From NCBI RefSeq assembly GCF_014655715.1, contig NZ_BNBM01000001.1, positions 186,001 through 250,000 of the forward strand: a stretch of DNA of 64,000 nt, in the 5' to 3' direction. Below the pieces are notes generated by a model. The model had not been told where the DNA came from. It worked only from the letters and a program-made list of their open reading frames with translations, and did no database searches. Shown here in pieces: positions 42,777-55,163 of the stretch; within the stretch, counting starts at the first letter, position 1; the number at the start of each line of letters is the position of its first letter. Made by a program: the position numbers and the translations under genes. The stretch comes from Streptomyces lanatus. Its GTDB lineage: Bacteria > Actinomycetota > Actinomycetes > Streptomycetales > Streptomycetaceae.

Positions 42777-44063
42777 GTGCGGCTCTCACGAAGAGGCCTG
42801 CTCCGCGCGGGCCTGGCCGGTACGGCCGCCACGGCGCTCGGCGGCCTGGCGTCCGGCTGTGCCGTTCCGACCGGCTCGACCGGCCGGAACATGGTCCTGT
42901 GGTACTGGAGCGGCGGTCTCAGCGACACGGTCGTCAAGAACGCCAAGGCGCGTTACGACAGCTCCGTGGACCTCGACGCCATCCAGATCGGCGGCCAGTA
43001 CCGCTCGAAGCTCATCACCACCATCACCGGCCGGGCCCACATCCCCGACATCGCGGGGCTCAAGGGCGAGGACATGGCCGCCTATCTGCCGAACGCGGAC
43101 CAGTTCATCGATCTGCGGACGCTGGGAGCCGAGAAGTACAAGGACCAGTACCTGTCCTGGAAGTGGGACCAGGGCATCGCCGACGACGGCACGATGGTCG
43201 GCTTCCCGATCGACTGCGGGCCGGTCGCGCACTACTACCAGTACGAGATCTTCCGCAGGGCGGGACTTCCCTACGAACCGGCCGACGTCTCCAAGGAGTT
43301 GAACACCTGGGAGCGGTTCTTCGACGCGGGTGAACAGCTCAGGAAGCGGATCCCGGGGACCATGCTCCTCACCGATGTGAACTCCGTCTTCGAGAACGTC
43401 GTGCAGCAGGGTTCCAAGCGGTACGTCGACAAGGACCGCCACTTCATCGGCGACCAGGAACATGTGCGCCGGGCCTGGGCGCTCGCCGTGGAGGCCAAAC
43501 GGCGCGGGATCGTCTCGGATCTCGTCAGCGGCACCCCGGACCAGCTGTCGGCCAAGCAGGACGGCAAGCTGCCCAGCGAACTGGGCGCGTCCTGGGCGGC
43601 CTTCGACATCAAGAACGGTGTGCCGAAGGCCAAGGGCAGGTACCGGGTCGCCGACATGCCGGTGCGGCCCGCCAACAACGGCGGCTCGTTCCTGTCGATC
43701 ACCAAGGCGTGCCGGGAGCCCGAGCAGGCCTTCGAGATCATCACCTGGATGCTCAACGCGGCCAACCAGGCACAGGGTTATGTCGACGCGGGCCTCTTCC
43801 CGTCCACGCCCGCCTCGTACGGCCTGAAGCAGATGCAGGAGCCGGACGAGTTCTTCGGCGGCCAGGTCACGACCGATGTCTTCGGGCCCGCCGCGCAGAA
43901 GATCGCCGTCGCCTACAACAGCCCGTTCGACGTCGCGCTCGGGCAGCCCATCAAGGACGAGATCAAGAACGTCGGCGTCCTCGGCAAGGACCCCAAGAAG
44001 GCCTGGAGTGACGCCATGAGCAAGTGCCGTCGCATCGCGAAGCACCTGGGGGTGAGCTACTGA
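42777..44063 (+). CDS. Sugar ABC transporter solute-binding protein (Tat lipoprotein)
   Basis: 428-aa exported binding protein of solute-binding family 1. It has a twin-arginine signal (SRRGLLRAGLAGTAATALGG) ending in lipobox ASGC, so export is probably by Tat with lipid anchoring. The mature part shows sugar-binding features (IAGLKGEDMAAYLP, QIGGQYRSKLITTIT, NNGGSFLSITKACREPEQAFE). I chose GTG at 42777, which places the Tat motif near the start; ATG at 42738 is in frame but lacks a ribosome site. The permease gene starts on its stop codon. The ligand is probably a glycan oligosaccharide. Confidence 0.9.
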   Translation: MRLSRRGLLRAGLAGTAATALGGLASGCAVPTGSTGRNMVLWYWSGGLSDTVVKNAKARYDSSVDLDAIQIGGQYRSKLITTITGRAHIPDIAGLKGEDMAAYLPNADQFIDLRTLGAEKYKDQYLSWKWDQGIADDGTMVGFPIDCGPVAHYYQYEIFRRAGLPYEPADVSKELNTWERFFDAGEQLRKRIPGTMLLTDVNSVFENVVQQGSKRYVDKDRHFIGDQEHVRRAWALAVEAKRRGIVSDLVSGTPDQLSAKQDGKLPSELGASWAAFDIKNGVPKAKGRYRVADMPVRPANNGGSFLSITKACREPEQAFEIITWMLNAANQAQGYVDAGLFPSTPASYGLKQMQEPDEFFGGQVTTDVFGPAAQKIAVAYNSPFDVALGQPIKDEIKNVGVLGKDPKKAWSDAMSKCRRIAKHLGVSY

Positions 44064-45013
44064 TGGCCGTCCTGGAGCAGACCCCGCCGGCGGTGGCACA
44101 GCCCTCGCCCACACAGCCCAAGAAGGGCTGGCGCAAGTACTGGCACCTCTACGCCGCGATCTCCCCCTTCTACCTGATCTTCCTCGGCTTCGGCCTGTTC
44201 CCGGTCGGCTTCTCGCTCTATCTGTCCCTCCACCGCTGGGACGGCCTCGGCTCGATGGAGTGGGCCGGGCTCTCGCAGTACCAGTACCTGCTGAGCGACA
44301 GCGACTTCTGGAACTCGATCGGCAACACGATCATCATCTGGGCGCTGGCCACCTTCCCCATGATCTTCCTGGCGATGGTCACGGCCGTGATGCTCAACTC
44401 GGCGGTCCGGTTCAAGGGCCTGTACCGCGTCGCGTACTTCCTGCCGAACGTCACCTCGGTCGTCGCGATCGCCATCGTCTTCGGCTCGATCTTCTCGACC
44501 AACTCCGGCCTGGTGAACGCCGTCTTCAACGCGGTGGGCCTCGACCAGGTGGCCTGGCTGAACACACCGTGGGGCATCAAGGTCACCATCGCGGCGCTGA
44601 TGACCTGGCAGTGGACCGGCTACAACGCCATCATCTTCCTCGCCGGACTCCAGACCATCCCGAGCGACCTGTACGAGGCGGCGCGCATGGACGGTGCCGG
44701 CCCGGTCCAGACCTTCTTCCGGATCACGCTCCCGCTGCTGCGGCCCACCCTGCTGTTCGTGCTCGTCGTCTCCACGGTCACCGGCCTGCAGAGCTTCTCC
44801 GAACCGCAGGTCCTGCTCCAGACCTCGTCCAACGACTCGACGTTCGCGGGCGGTCCGGGCCACTCGGGCCAGACGATGGTCCTCTACTTCTTCCAGCAGA
44901 CCTTCGACAACAACGACTTCGGGTACGGAGCCGCGGTGGCCTGGGGCATCTTCCTGGTCGTCGTGCTCTTCTCGATCATCAACTGGCGCCTCGTACAGCG
45001 CCGGGGCGAGTAG
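44063..45013 (+). CDS. Sugar ABC transporter permease, MalF/UgpA type
   Basis: 316-aa membrane subunit with six predicted helices (first near residues 32-58, LYAAISPFYLIFLGFGLFPV) and coupling loop EAARMDGAGPVQTFFRITLPLLRP. The start is ATG at 44063, overlapping the preceding TGA. The gene for its partner permease follows 12 bp later. No ATPase is encoded nearby, as in the other sugar importer of this window. Confidence 0.91.
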   Translation: MAVLEQTPPAVAQPSPTQPKKGWRKYWHLYAAISPFYLIFLGFGLFPVGFSLYLSLHRWDGLGSMEWAGLSQYQYLLSDSDFWNSIGNTIIIWALATFPMIFLAMVTAVMLNSAVRFKGLYRVAYFLPNVTSVVAIAIVFGSIFSTNSGLVNAVFNAVGLDQVAWLNTPWGIKVTIAALMTWQWTGYNAIIFLAGLQTIPSDLYEAARMDGAGPVQTFFRITLPLLRPTLLFVLVVSTVTGLQSFSEPQVLLQTSSNDSTFAGGPGHSGQTMVLYFFQQTFDNNDFGYGAAVAWGIFLVVVLFSIINWRLVQRRGE

Positions 45014-45025
45014 GAGGGGCCCATC

Positions 45026-45861
45026 ATGTCTTCCATCAAGGGGTCCCGACGCAGAGGGATCGCGCTGCACCTGCCGCTGATCATCGGCACGCTGCTCTCG
45101 GCCTTCCCGTTCTACTGGGCCGTGATCATGTCGACGCACAGCTCGACGGAGATCTTCTCGTACCCGCCGAAACTGCTGCCGGGCACACACTTCCTGGAGA
45201 ACGTCCGCAATCTCTTCGACGCCGTCGATTTCTTCGGGTCGATGTGGAACTCGCTGCTGGTCGCGGTGTCGGTGACCTTCCTGGTCCTGCTCTTCGACTC
45301 TTTGGCCGCCTTCGTCTTCGCCAAGTTCGAGTTCCCGGGCAAGAACCTGCTGTTCGGGCTGCTCATGGTCATCTTCATGGTGCCGGCGCAGCTGTCGGTC
45401 ATCCCGCAGTTCGTCCTCATGGCGAAGATCGGCTGGATCGGCTCGATGACCGCGCTGATCGTGCCGGCCGCGGCCAACGCCTTCGGCATCTTCTGGATGC
45501 GCCAGTACATGAAGACGGCCATCCACGACGAGCTGCTCGACGCCTCCAAGCTCGACGGCGCGAACTTCCTGCGCCAGTACTGGCATGTGGCGCTGCCCGT
45601 GGTCCGCCCCGGCCTCGCCTTCCTCGGCATCTTCACCTTCATGGGCCAGTGGAACGACTTCGCCTGGCCCCTGATCGCCCTCACCAACCCGGACAATGTG
45701 ACCCTCCAGGTCGCGCTGTCCCAGCTCAACGGCACCCACGGCACCACCGACTACGGCATCGTGATGACCGGCGCCCTGCTCGCCCTCATCCCGCTGCTGA
45801 TCGTCTTCGCGATCGGCGCCCGCCAGATCATCGGCGACCTCGCGAAGGGAGCCGTACGCGG

Positions 45862-45865
<4 letters not shown>
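45026..45865 (+). CDS. Sugar ABC transporter permease, MalG/UgpE type
   Basis: 279-aa membrane subunit with six predicted helices, FPFYWAVIMSTHSS after the first helix, and coupling loop DASKLDGANFLRQYWHVALPVVRP. The start ATG at 45026 follows GGAGGGG. Its end overlaps the beta-galactosidase start by 4 bp (ATGA), showing coupling of import and hydrolysis. Confidence 0.91.
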
Positions 45866-48777
<2,912 letters not shown>

Positions 48778-48822
48778 ACTCCCCCCACGCCTCCCCTCCC
48801 CGTCACCCTTCACGGAGCACAC

Positions 48823-50649
48823 GTGTGTACTTCGCATGACCACGACCCGGGCGAGGCCGCGCAGGCCGGCGCCGGACGACGCAGTTTCCTGCGGGCCACG
48901 GCGCTGCTCGGTGCCGCCGCGACGGCCTCGGTCGCCGTCCCGGCGGTGGCCGAGGCCGCGCCCGCCGGCAACTGGCGGCCGGACGCCGACAGCCGCCGCT
49001 TCACGCTGGCCGTGATGCCCGACACCCAGTACCTCTTCGATGGGCCGAGCATCAACCCGGCGCCGATCGAGGCGTCCCTGCGGTATCTCCTGGAGCACGG
49101 CCGGGAGGACAACATCGTCTTCCTGTCCCACCTCGGCGACCTCACCGAGAACGGGGCGAAGGACGAGTTCGCGGCGATCGGCAAGGCGTTCGAGCTGCTC
49201 GACCGGCGCGGTGTCGGCTACAGCGTCCTCGCCGGCAACCACGACGTGAAGTCGTCCACGAACGACCAGCGCGGTGCGACGCCGTATCTGGACACGTTCG
49301 GCCCGGACCGCTTCCAGGGCAAGTCCACCTTCGGGGGCGCCTCTTCGGACGGGTACAACACCTACCACCTGTTCCGGGCGGCGGGCCGTGAGTGGATGGT
49401 GCTCGCGCTGGACTGGCGGCTGTCGGAGAACGGGTACGCCTGGGCGAAGGACGTGCTCGCCCGGCACCCGAAGACGCCGGTGGTCCTCACCACCCATGAA
49501 CTGGTCGTCGGGGACGACGAGTTGTCGTCCTACGGGCAGCAGCTGTGGGACCAGCTGGTCAAGGACCACGACCAGATCTTCCTCACCCTCAACGGGCACT
49601 ACTGGCCCGCGGGCCGGGCCACCCGCAAGAACGCGGCGGGCAACGACGTCCATCTGCATCTGACGAACTACCAGAACCGCTACTTCGGCGGCGCGGCGAT
49701 GATCCGCCTCTACCACTTCGACCTGGACCGCAACGTCATCGACGTCGAGACGGTCTCCCCGTGGATCCTCGGCCGTGCCGCGAAGGGCCTCAACGAGCTG
49801 GAGCGGCAGGAGATCGAGCTCAGCGGCGACGCCGACCGGTTCTCCGTCGACATCGACTTCGCGGACCGCTTCTCCGGCTTCGCCCCGGTGCCGGCCCGCC
49901 CGGCGCGCCCCGCGTCGAAGATGCTGATCCGGGGCACGGCCGCCTACTGGCGCTTCGACTCCCCCGCCTCGGGCACGATCCGCGACCTGTCCGGCCACGG
50001 CAACGACCTCACCGTGGTCTCCGTGGGCGGCGGCACGCTCGGCTGGTCGGCCGACCACCACCCCGACCAGCCCGGTCACGGCAGCCTGGAGTTCACCGGC
50101 TTCAAGTCCCCGCTGAAGGGCGCGTATCTGCGCACGGTCGACGGCGCCCCGCTGAACCGGGCCACCTTCCGCGACGGTTACACCATCGAGGCGTTCTACC
50201 GGGTGCCCGCCGACTGGGACGCCTCGCACAACGCCTGGGCGGGCCTGGTCGGCCGTAGCGGGACGGGCGGCGCAGCCGGCAAGACCGAGGGCGACCCCGA
50301 CGAGCCCCTCGCCACGCTCTCCCTGTCCGACGGGCCCGGCCCGCAGTGGGCGGTCCGGCCGCTCAACCAGCAGGGCATCGCCACCAACTGGGGCGACGAG
50401 ACCGCGCGCGAGGAGTGGTGGCACGTCGCCGTCGTCAATGACGGACGGCACACCACGATGTACGCCCAGAGCTCCCCCGTGGCCCGCAATCCGCACGCCA
50501 CCGCGATCGGCCTCACCACGGTCGGCCTGCCCTGGCTGCTCGGCGGCTACGAGTACGGCGGCAAGATCGACCAGATCCTGTACGGCCGCCTCGGCGACGT
50601 CCGGATCGTCGAACGGGCGCTGCCCGTCACGTCCTTCATGACCCACTGA
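48823..50649 (+). CDS. Tat-exported metallophosphoesterase with C-terminal LamG-like domain
   Basis: 608-aa exported phosphoesterase. A Tat signal (GRRSFLRATALLGAAAT) ends near AEAAPAG (about residue 48). The calcineurin-like domain has MPDTQYL, LGDLTENG, LAGNHDVK, THELVVG and NGHYWPAG metal-ligand blocks (about 60-280). A concanavalin/LamG-like sandwich follows (about 370-600; AYWRFDSPASGTIRDLSGHGND). The start is GTG at 48823, 45 bp after the beta-galactosidase. An exported phosphoesterase with a glycan-type module in this operon suggests removal of phosphate from a glycan before uptake. Confidence 0.88.
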   Translation: MCTSHDHDPGEAAQAGAGRRSFLRATALLGAAATASVAVPAVAEAAPAGNWRPDADSRRFTLAVMPDTQYLFDGPSINPAPIEASLRYLLEHGREDNIVFLSHLGDLTENGAKDEFAAIGKAFELLDRRGVGYSVLAGNHDVKSSTNDQRGATPYLDTFGPDRFQGKSTFGGASSDGYNTYHLFRAAGREWMVLALDWRLSENGYAWAKDVLARHPKTPVVLTTHELVVGDDELSSYGQQLWDQLVKDHDQIFLTLNGHYWPAGRATRKNAAGNDVHLHLTNYQNRYFGGAAMIRLYHFDLDRNVIDVETVSPWILGRAAKGLNELERQEIELSGDADRFSVDIDFADRFSGFAPVPARPARPASKMLIRGTAAYWRFDSPASGTIRDLSGHGNDLTVVSVGGGTLGWSADHHPDQPGHGSLEFTGFKSPLKGAYLRTVDGAPLNRATFRDGYTIEAFYRVPADWDASHNAWAGLVGRSGTGGAAGKTEGDPDEPLATLSLSDGPGPQWAVRPLNQQGIATNWGDETAREEWWHVAVVNDGRHTTMYAQSSPVARNPHATAIGLTTVGLPWLLGGYEYGGKIDQILYGRLGDVRIVERALPVTSFMTH

Positions 50650-50668
50650 CGCCCTTTCGAGGATCACC

Positions 50669-52339
50669 ATGACCGAGCAGCAACTGCCCACCTGGGCCGA
50701 CCCGTCCGTCTCCCCCGCCGACCTCGATCCGCAGGGCGTGTCCCGGCGCGGACTCCTGCGCAGCGCGGGCCTCTTCGGTGCCGCGTTCGCCCTCGGGACC
50801 ACCGCGACCCCGGCGCTCGCGGCCGACGACCGGCATCTCGGCGGCGACGACCCCCGCCTCGCCTACCTCGTCGGCGACCATCACATCCACACCGTCTACA
50901 GCCACGACGCCAAGTACACGTTCTCCCAGCTGGCCGCCGCGGGCGCCCGGTACGGCCTGGACTGGATGGTGTTCACCGAGCACTCCAACTTCGGGCACGC
51001 CGATTACGGCGCCGCCCTGGAGCACCGGGAGATCCTCAGGGCCCGCGCCGAGAACCCCCGTCAGCTGATCTTCCAGGGCCTGGAGTGGTACATCCCGGCC
51101 GCCGAGCACTGCACGGTCTTCGCCGCGCCCGGCCGCCACGAGGTGGACCTGCTCACGCAGTTCGAGAGCGCCTACGACGGCAAGCTCCTCGGCTACGACA
51201 AGGGCGGCCCGGCGGACGCGGACACCGCCCGCAACGAGGCCCACGCCGTCAAGGCCATCAAGTGGCTGGCCGAGCAGCGCCGCAAGGGCTATGTCGACGA
51301 CGTCCTCGTCCTCGCCAACCACCCGCTGCGCCTCGGCATCGACTCCCCGCACGAGATGCGGGCCTGGCGGGACGCGGCCCCCGAGATCATGATCGGCATG
51401 GAGGGCGCGCCCGGCGCCCAGGGCGCGGCGATCCCCGGCTGGCGCGGGGCGACGTCGATGCGCGGCGAGTACGAGAACAAGCCGTCGGCGCAGTCCTGGC
51501 CGGGCTATCCGGCGGAGGCGTTCCTGACGTACGGCGGCTTCGACTGGGCGACGGCGACGGTCGGCGGTCTGTGGGACTCGATGCTGGCCGAGGGCAGGCT
51601 GTTCTCGATCACCACCAACTCCGACGCCCATCGCATCGTCTTCGACACCTGGAAGAACGGCGACTGGCCGGCGGGCCAGATCTTCGACAACACCGGCAAG
51701 CTCCCGGACCCGGTCAACACCGACACCCCGCAGCCGAGCAGCGACTTCTGGCCGGGCCAGTTCAGCCGCACCCACGTCGGTGTGACCCGCTACGGCTACC
51801 GCGCGGTGATGGCGGGCCTGCGCGCGGGCCGGGTCTGGCTGGACCACGGGCATCTGCTGGACGGCCTCGACGTACGCCTGAAGCGGGACTGCGACCACGG
51901 CCGCGGTGTCACGCTGGGCGGCCGGCTGCGGGTCCGCAAGGGCGAGAAGCTCACGCTGAACGTGACGGTGACGACGGCCTCCCGCCCCAACTCGCAGGGT
52001 GTCCTGCCCGAGTTGGCGCACGTGGATGTCATCCGAGGCGCGGTGCGCGGCCCGGTGGCGGACCGCGATGTCTGGCAGGCGCCCGACACCAGGGTCGTGG
52101 CGACGAAGGACGTGTCCGGCCGCAAGGGCACCTACACTCTGCGCATCCCGCTGACCGCCGGGGACAAGCCCTTCTACGTCCGGCTGCGCGGCAGCGACGG
52201 CCATCGCAACGGCGCCGGTTACCTCGGTGCCTCGATCGACCCGCACGGGCCGATCCCGCACGCGCCCGGGGACGGTGACCCGTGGGCGGATACGTGGTTC
52301 TATTCGAATCCCGTATTCGTCGATGTGGCAGGTGCCTGA
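50669..52339 (+). CDS. Tat-exported PHP-domain phosphoesterase
   Basis: 556-aa exported protein. A Tat signal (SRRGLLRSAGLFGAAFALG) ends near TPALAADD (about residue 52). The PHP domain carries the metal ligands: GDHHIHTVYSHD, TEHSNFGH, HPLRLGIDSPHE and TNSDAHR. A C-terminal beta-rich region (about 390-540) follows. The start is ATG at 50669, 19 bp after the metallophosphoesterase. The two different exported phosphoesterases in a row point to a phosphorylated substrate outside the cell. Exact activity is unknown. Confidence 0.88.
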   Translation: MTEQQLPTWADPSVSPADLDPQGVSRRGLLRSAGLFGAAFALGTTATPALAADDRHLGGDDPRLAYLVGDHHIHTVYSHDAKYTFSQLAAAGARYGLDWMVFTEHSNFGHADYGAALEHREILRARAENPRQLIFQGLEWYIPAAEHCTVFAAPGRHEVDLLTQFESAYDGKLLGYDKGGPADADTARNEAHAVKAIKWLAEQRRKGYVDDVLVLANHPLRLGIDSPHEMRAWRDAAPEIMIGMEGAPGAQGAAIPGWRGATSMRGEYENKPSAQSWPGYPAEAFLTYGGFDWATATVGGLWDSMLAEGRLFSITTNSDAHRIVFDTWKNGDWPAGQIFDNTGKLPDPVNTDTPQPSSDFWPGQFSRTHVGVTRYGYRAVMAGLRAGRVWLDHGHLLDGLDVRLKRDCDHGRGVTLGGRLRVRKGEKLTLNVTVTTASRPNSQGVLPELAHVDVIRGAVRGPVADRDVWQAPDTRVVATKDVSGRKGTYTLRIPLTAGDKPFYVRLRGSDGHRNGAGYLGASIDPHGPIPHAPGDGDPWADTWFYSNPVFVDVAGA

Positions 52340-52342
52340 CTG

Positions 52343-53185
52343 ATGAAGCGTCAACTGACCCTCGTAGCAGCCTTATTGAGCGCGCTCGCCCTGGGCGCGG
52401 GCACCGCGTCCGCGGCCGGTGACCCGGCCTGGGTGGAGTCCGGCACGGCGCACACCGACACCCTGGGCGGCGGGCAGGGGCTCGCCACCCGGGCGGACGG
52501 CTCGTTGCTGTACCGGGGCCTGGCGAGCATCCCGCTGGATCTGCGGTTCAAGGGCTGGAACCACATCGGTGACCCCGACATCGCCCGCGGCCACACCTTC
52601 GACGCCTACCAGGGCCCGGACACGGCCACGTCCAAGATGTTCGCGGTGACGACCCCGTCCGGGAAGCGCTACGAGTACGTCCATCAGCTCAACCCGGGCG
52701 AGAAGCTGAACAACTCCTTCGCCACCGTCTCGCCCGACGGCCAGTGGCTGGTGTCGGGCGAGTGGGGGGAGCAGCGAAGACTCCAGGTCTTCCCCGCTCC
52801 CCTGCTCAACCCGTCCACCCCGCAGACCGGCGGTGACCTGAAGGAGGCCTGGCAGATCACCCTGGACAAGCCGGTGCGCGACATCCAGGGCTGCGACTTC
52901 GTGACGGACACACGTCTGGTGTGCGCCTCGAACGACGCCACGGGGACGCTGTTCCCCGAGATCCGCCCGCTCCTCCAGGTCGACCTGCCGCGCAAGGTCG
53001 ACGGCCAGCCGGTCACCGGCACGGTGAAGAGCCTGTTCGCCCTGCCCCAACGCAGCGTGTGCACGGGCACGTTCGAGACGGAGGGCGTCGACTTCGACGC
53101 CGGAAGCGGCACCCTGCGGGCGGAGATGATTCCGCCCGGCGTGTGCGCGGTGGCGACCGCCGTGTACTCCTACAAGCAGGGCTGA
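52343..53185 (+). CDS. Secreted protein of unknown function, contains a TTA codon
   Basis: 280-aa exported protein with a Sec signal peptide (1-25, ending ASAAG). The mature part alternates short strands and turns (DGSLLYRGLASIPLDLRFKG, FATVSPDGQWLVSGEWG), compatible with a small beta-propeller, but no family is recognised. Four cysteines (in QGCDF, LVCASN, SVCTGT and PGVCAV) could form disulphides. The start is ATG at 52343, 3 bp after the preceding stop. Codon 11 is TTA (52373-52375), rare in Streptomyces and read by the bldA tRNA, so expression may be tied to late growth or development. Confidence 0.8.
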   Translation: MKRQLTLVAALLSALALGAGTASAAGDPAWVESGTAHTDTLGGGQGLATRADGSLLYRGLASIPLDLRFKGWNHIGDPDIARGHTFDAYQGPDTATSKMFAVTTPSGKRYEYVHQLNPGEKLNNSFATVSPDGQWLVSGEWGEQRRLQVFPAPLLNPSTPQTGGDLKEAWQITLDKPVRDIQGCDFVTDTRLVCASNDATGTLFPEIRPLLQVDLPRKVDGQPVTGTVKSLFALPQRSVCTGTFETEGVDFDAGSGTLRAEMIPPGVCAVATAVYSYKQG

Positions 53186-53189
53186 GGGG

Positions 53190-53645
53190 TCAGGCGTAGA
53201 ACCGCGACAGGCTCTGCAGGACGGCGGCGGGCTTCCCGCCGCCGTCGATCTCTATGGTGCCGTCGACGGTGATCTGCACCCCGCCCGGCACGTCCTCGAC
53301 CTCCGCCAGCCTCCCGGCCAGGCGGATGCGTGAGCCGACCTTGACCGGGGAGGGGAAACGCACCTTGTTCAGGCCGTAGTTGACCTTCGTGGTGACGCCC
53401 TGGACGTCGAGCAGTTCGGTGAACAGGGGGATGAAGAGGGAGAGCGTGAGATAGCCGTGGGCGATGGGAGCGCCGAAGGGGCCCTCGGCGGCCTTCTCCG
53501 GGTCGACGTGGATCCACTGGTGGTCGCCGGTGGCGTCGGCGAAGGTGTCGATGCGCTCCTGGGTGACCTCGATCCACTCGCTGGTGCCCAGGTCGCTTCC
53601 GGCCAGCTTCTTCAGTTCGTCGAGGCCGTTCACTGTGATGGTCAT
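53190..53645 (-). CDS. MaoC-type enoyl-CoA hydratase
   Basis: 151-aa hot-dog-fold hydratase with the MaoC active-site segment DATGDHQWIHVDPEKA (Asp and His) and GYLTLSLFIPLF. It would add water to an enoyl-CoA in a beta-oxidation-like path. The start is ATG at 53645, overlapping the ligase stop by 4 bp, with AAGGAA upstream. It is the last gene of a four-gene minus-strand operon and converges on the secreted-protein gene with 4 bp between. Confidence 0.9.
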   Translation of the reverse strand: MTITVNGLDELKKLAGSDLGTSEWIEVTQERIDTFADATGDHQWIHVDPEKAAEGPFGAPIAHGYLTLSLFIPLFTELLDVQGVTTKVNYGLNKVRFPSPVKVGSRIRLAGRLAEVEDVPGGVQITVDGTIEIDGGGKPAAVLQSLSRFYA

Positions 53646-55153
53646 GTGGTTCCTTGGTTCTTGCCGTACCGGGTACGGACACGGGACTTGAGGAGCTTTC
53701 CGGAGGCGGTGCGCGGGAGTTCGTCCGCGAGGACCACCGATTTGGGGATCTTGTACTTGGCGAGCCGGCCGGCCAGGGAGGCGAGCACCTCGGCGGGATC
53801 CAGGACCGCGCCCTCGCGCGGGACCACGACCGCGCGCGGCACCTCGCCCCACTTGTCGTCGGGGACGCCGATGACCGCGCACTCGACGATGTCGGGGTGG
53901 GCGAGGAGGAGGTCCTCGATCTCGGCGGGGTAGATGTTCTCGCCGCCCGAGATGATCATGTCCTTGATGCGGTCGACGATGAAGACGTAGCCGTCCTCGT
54001 CGACGCGGGCCGCGTCGCCGGTGCGGAACCAGCCGTCGGCGAAGGCGGCGGCCGTCTCCTCGGGCAGTCCCCAGTAGCCGGACATCACGGCCGGGCCGCG
54101 CACCACCACCTCGCCGTTCTCGCCGGTGTCGACCGGTGTGAGGTCGGGCCGCAGAACCCGTACGTCGGCGAAGAAGTGCGGCACGCCTGCCGAGCCCGCT
54201 TTGCTGACGGAGTGCTCCCCGTCGAGGAAGCACACGCCGAGCGCCTCGGTCATGCCGTAGCCCTGAAGGAACGTCAGACCGCGCGCCTGGTACGCCTCGA
54301 TGAGCGGCGTCGGCACCGGTGCGCCGCCGCAACTGAGCATGCGCAGGCTGGACAGGTCCGCCTCCGGCCAGCGCGGATGGCGGGCGAGCTGCTCGAACAT
54401 CGCCGGCACCCCGAACATGTAGGTGATCCGGTGCTTTGCCACGAGGTCGAGGGTGTCACCCGGGTCGAATGCCTCGACCAGGACGCAGGTTCCCCCCTTC
54501 AGCAGCACGGGCAGCGTCAGCACGGTCAGGCCCGCGATGTGGAAGAGCGGCGCGGAGACCAGGGCCCGCTCGTCGGCGTGGAGGTCCTTGTCGATGAGGA
54601 AGTTGACCGCGTTCCAGGTCGCGTTGGCATGCGAGAGCATCGCGCCCTTGGGGCGGCCCGTCGTGCCGGAGGTGTACAGGATCAGGCAGGTGTCATCGGC
54701 GGCGACCGGCTCGTCGATGGGCTCGTCCGGCGCCTCGGCGAGTGTCGCCTCGTACTCGGCGCCGACCTCCAGGTACGTCCGGACGTCGGTGCTGCCGGGC
54801 AGCCCGGCGACGAGCCCCGTGTGTGAGGGGCCGTAGACGACGATCTTGGCGCCGGAGTCGGAGAGCTGGTACGCGATCTCGGGTCCGGCCAAGCGGGTGT
54901 TGAGGGGCACGAAAACCGCGCCGAGGGTGCCCGCCGCGAACAGCGTCTCCAGGAAGGAGGGGTGGTTGGGGCCGAGATAGGCGATACGGTCGCCGCGCCT
55001 GAGGCCCCGGGCGCGCAGCGCGTGGGCGAGCCGGGTGGTGCGTGTGTACAGCTCGGCGTAGCTGATGGCCGTGCCGCCATGGATCAGGGCGGTGCGGTGG
55101 GGTGTCTTGCGGGCCCGGCGTGCGGGCCATGACCCCAGTCCCTCGTTGCGCAT
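53642..55153 (-). CDS. Acyl-CoA synthetase (AMP-dependent)
   Basis: 503-aa adenylate-forming ligase that activates a carboxylic acid with ATP and CoA. Motifs: P-loop YTSGTTGRPKG (about 165-175), QGYGMTEALG, WFRTGDAARVDEDGYVFIVDR and the hinge region IKDMIISGGENIYPAEIE, then the C-terminal Lys in PRTASGKLLK. Length fits medium- or aromatic-acid ligases. The start is ATG at 55153. The operon context (SDR, amidohydrolase, MaoC hydratase) supports degradation of a side chain or cyclic acid. Confidence 0.92.
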   Translation of the reverse strand: MRNEGLGSWPARRARKTPHRTALIHGGTAISYAELYTRTTRLAHALRARGLRRGDRIAYLGPNHPSFLETLFAAGTLGAVFVPLNTRLAGPEIAYQLSDSGAKIVVYGPSHTGLVAGLPGSTDVRTYLEVGAEYEATLAEAPDEPIDEPVAADDTCLILYTSGTTGRPKGAMLSHANATWNAVNFLIDKDLHADERALVSAPLFHIAGLTVLTLPVLLKGGTCVLVEAFDPGDTLDLVAKHRITYMFGVPAMFEQLARHPRWPEADLSSLRMLSCGGAPVPTPLIEAYQARGLTFLQGYGMTEALGVCFLDGEHSVSKAGSAGVPHFFADVRVLRPDLTPVDTGENGEVVVRGPAVMSGYWGLPEETAAAFADGWFRTGDAARVDEDGYVFIVDRIKDMIISGGENIYPAEIEDLLLAHPDIVECAVIGVPDDKWGEVPRAVVVPREGAVLDPAEVLASLAGRLAKYKIPKSVVLADELPRTASGKLLKSRVRTRYGKNQGTT

Positions 55154-55163
55154 GTCACGCCCC

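Noticed and set aside
42777..44063. Start of the Tat binding protein at ATG 42738
   Set aside because: It has no ribosome site and would move the twin-arginine motif away from the N-terminus.
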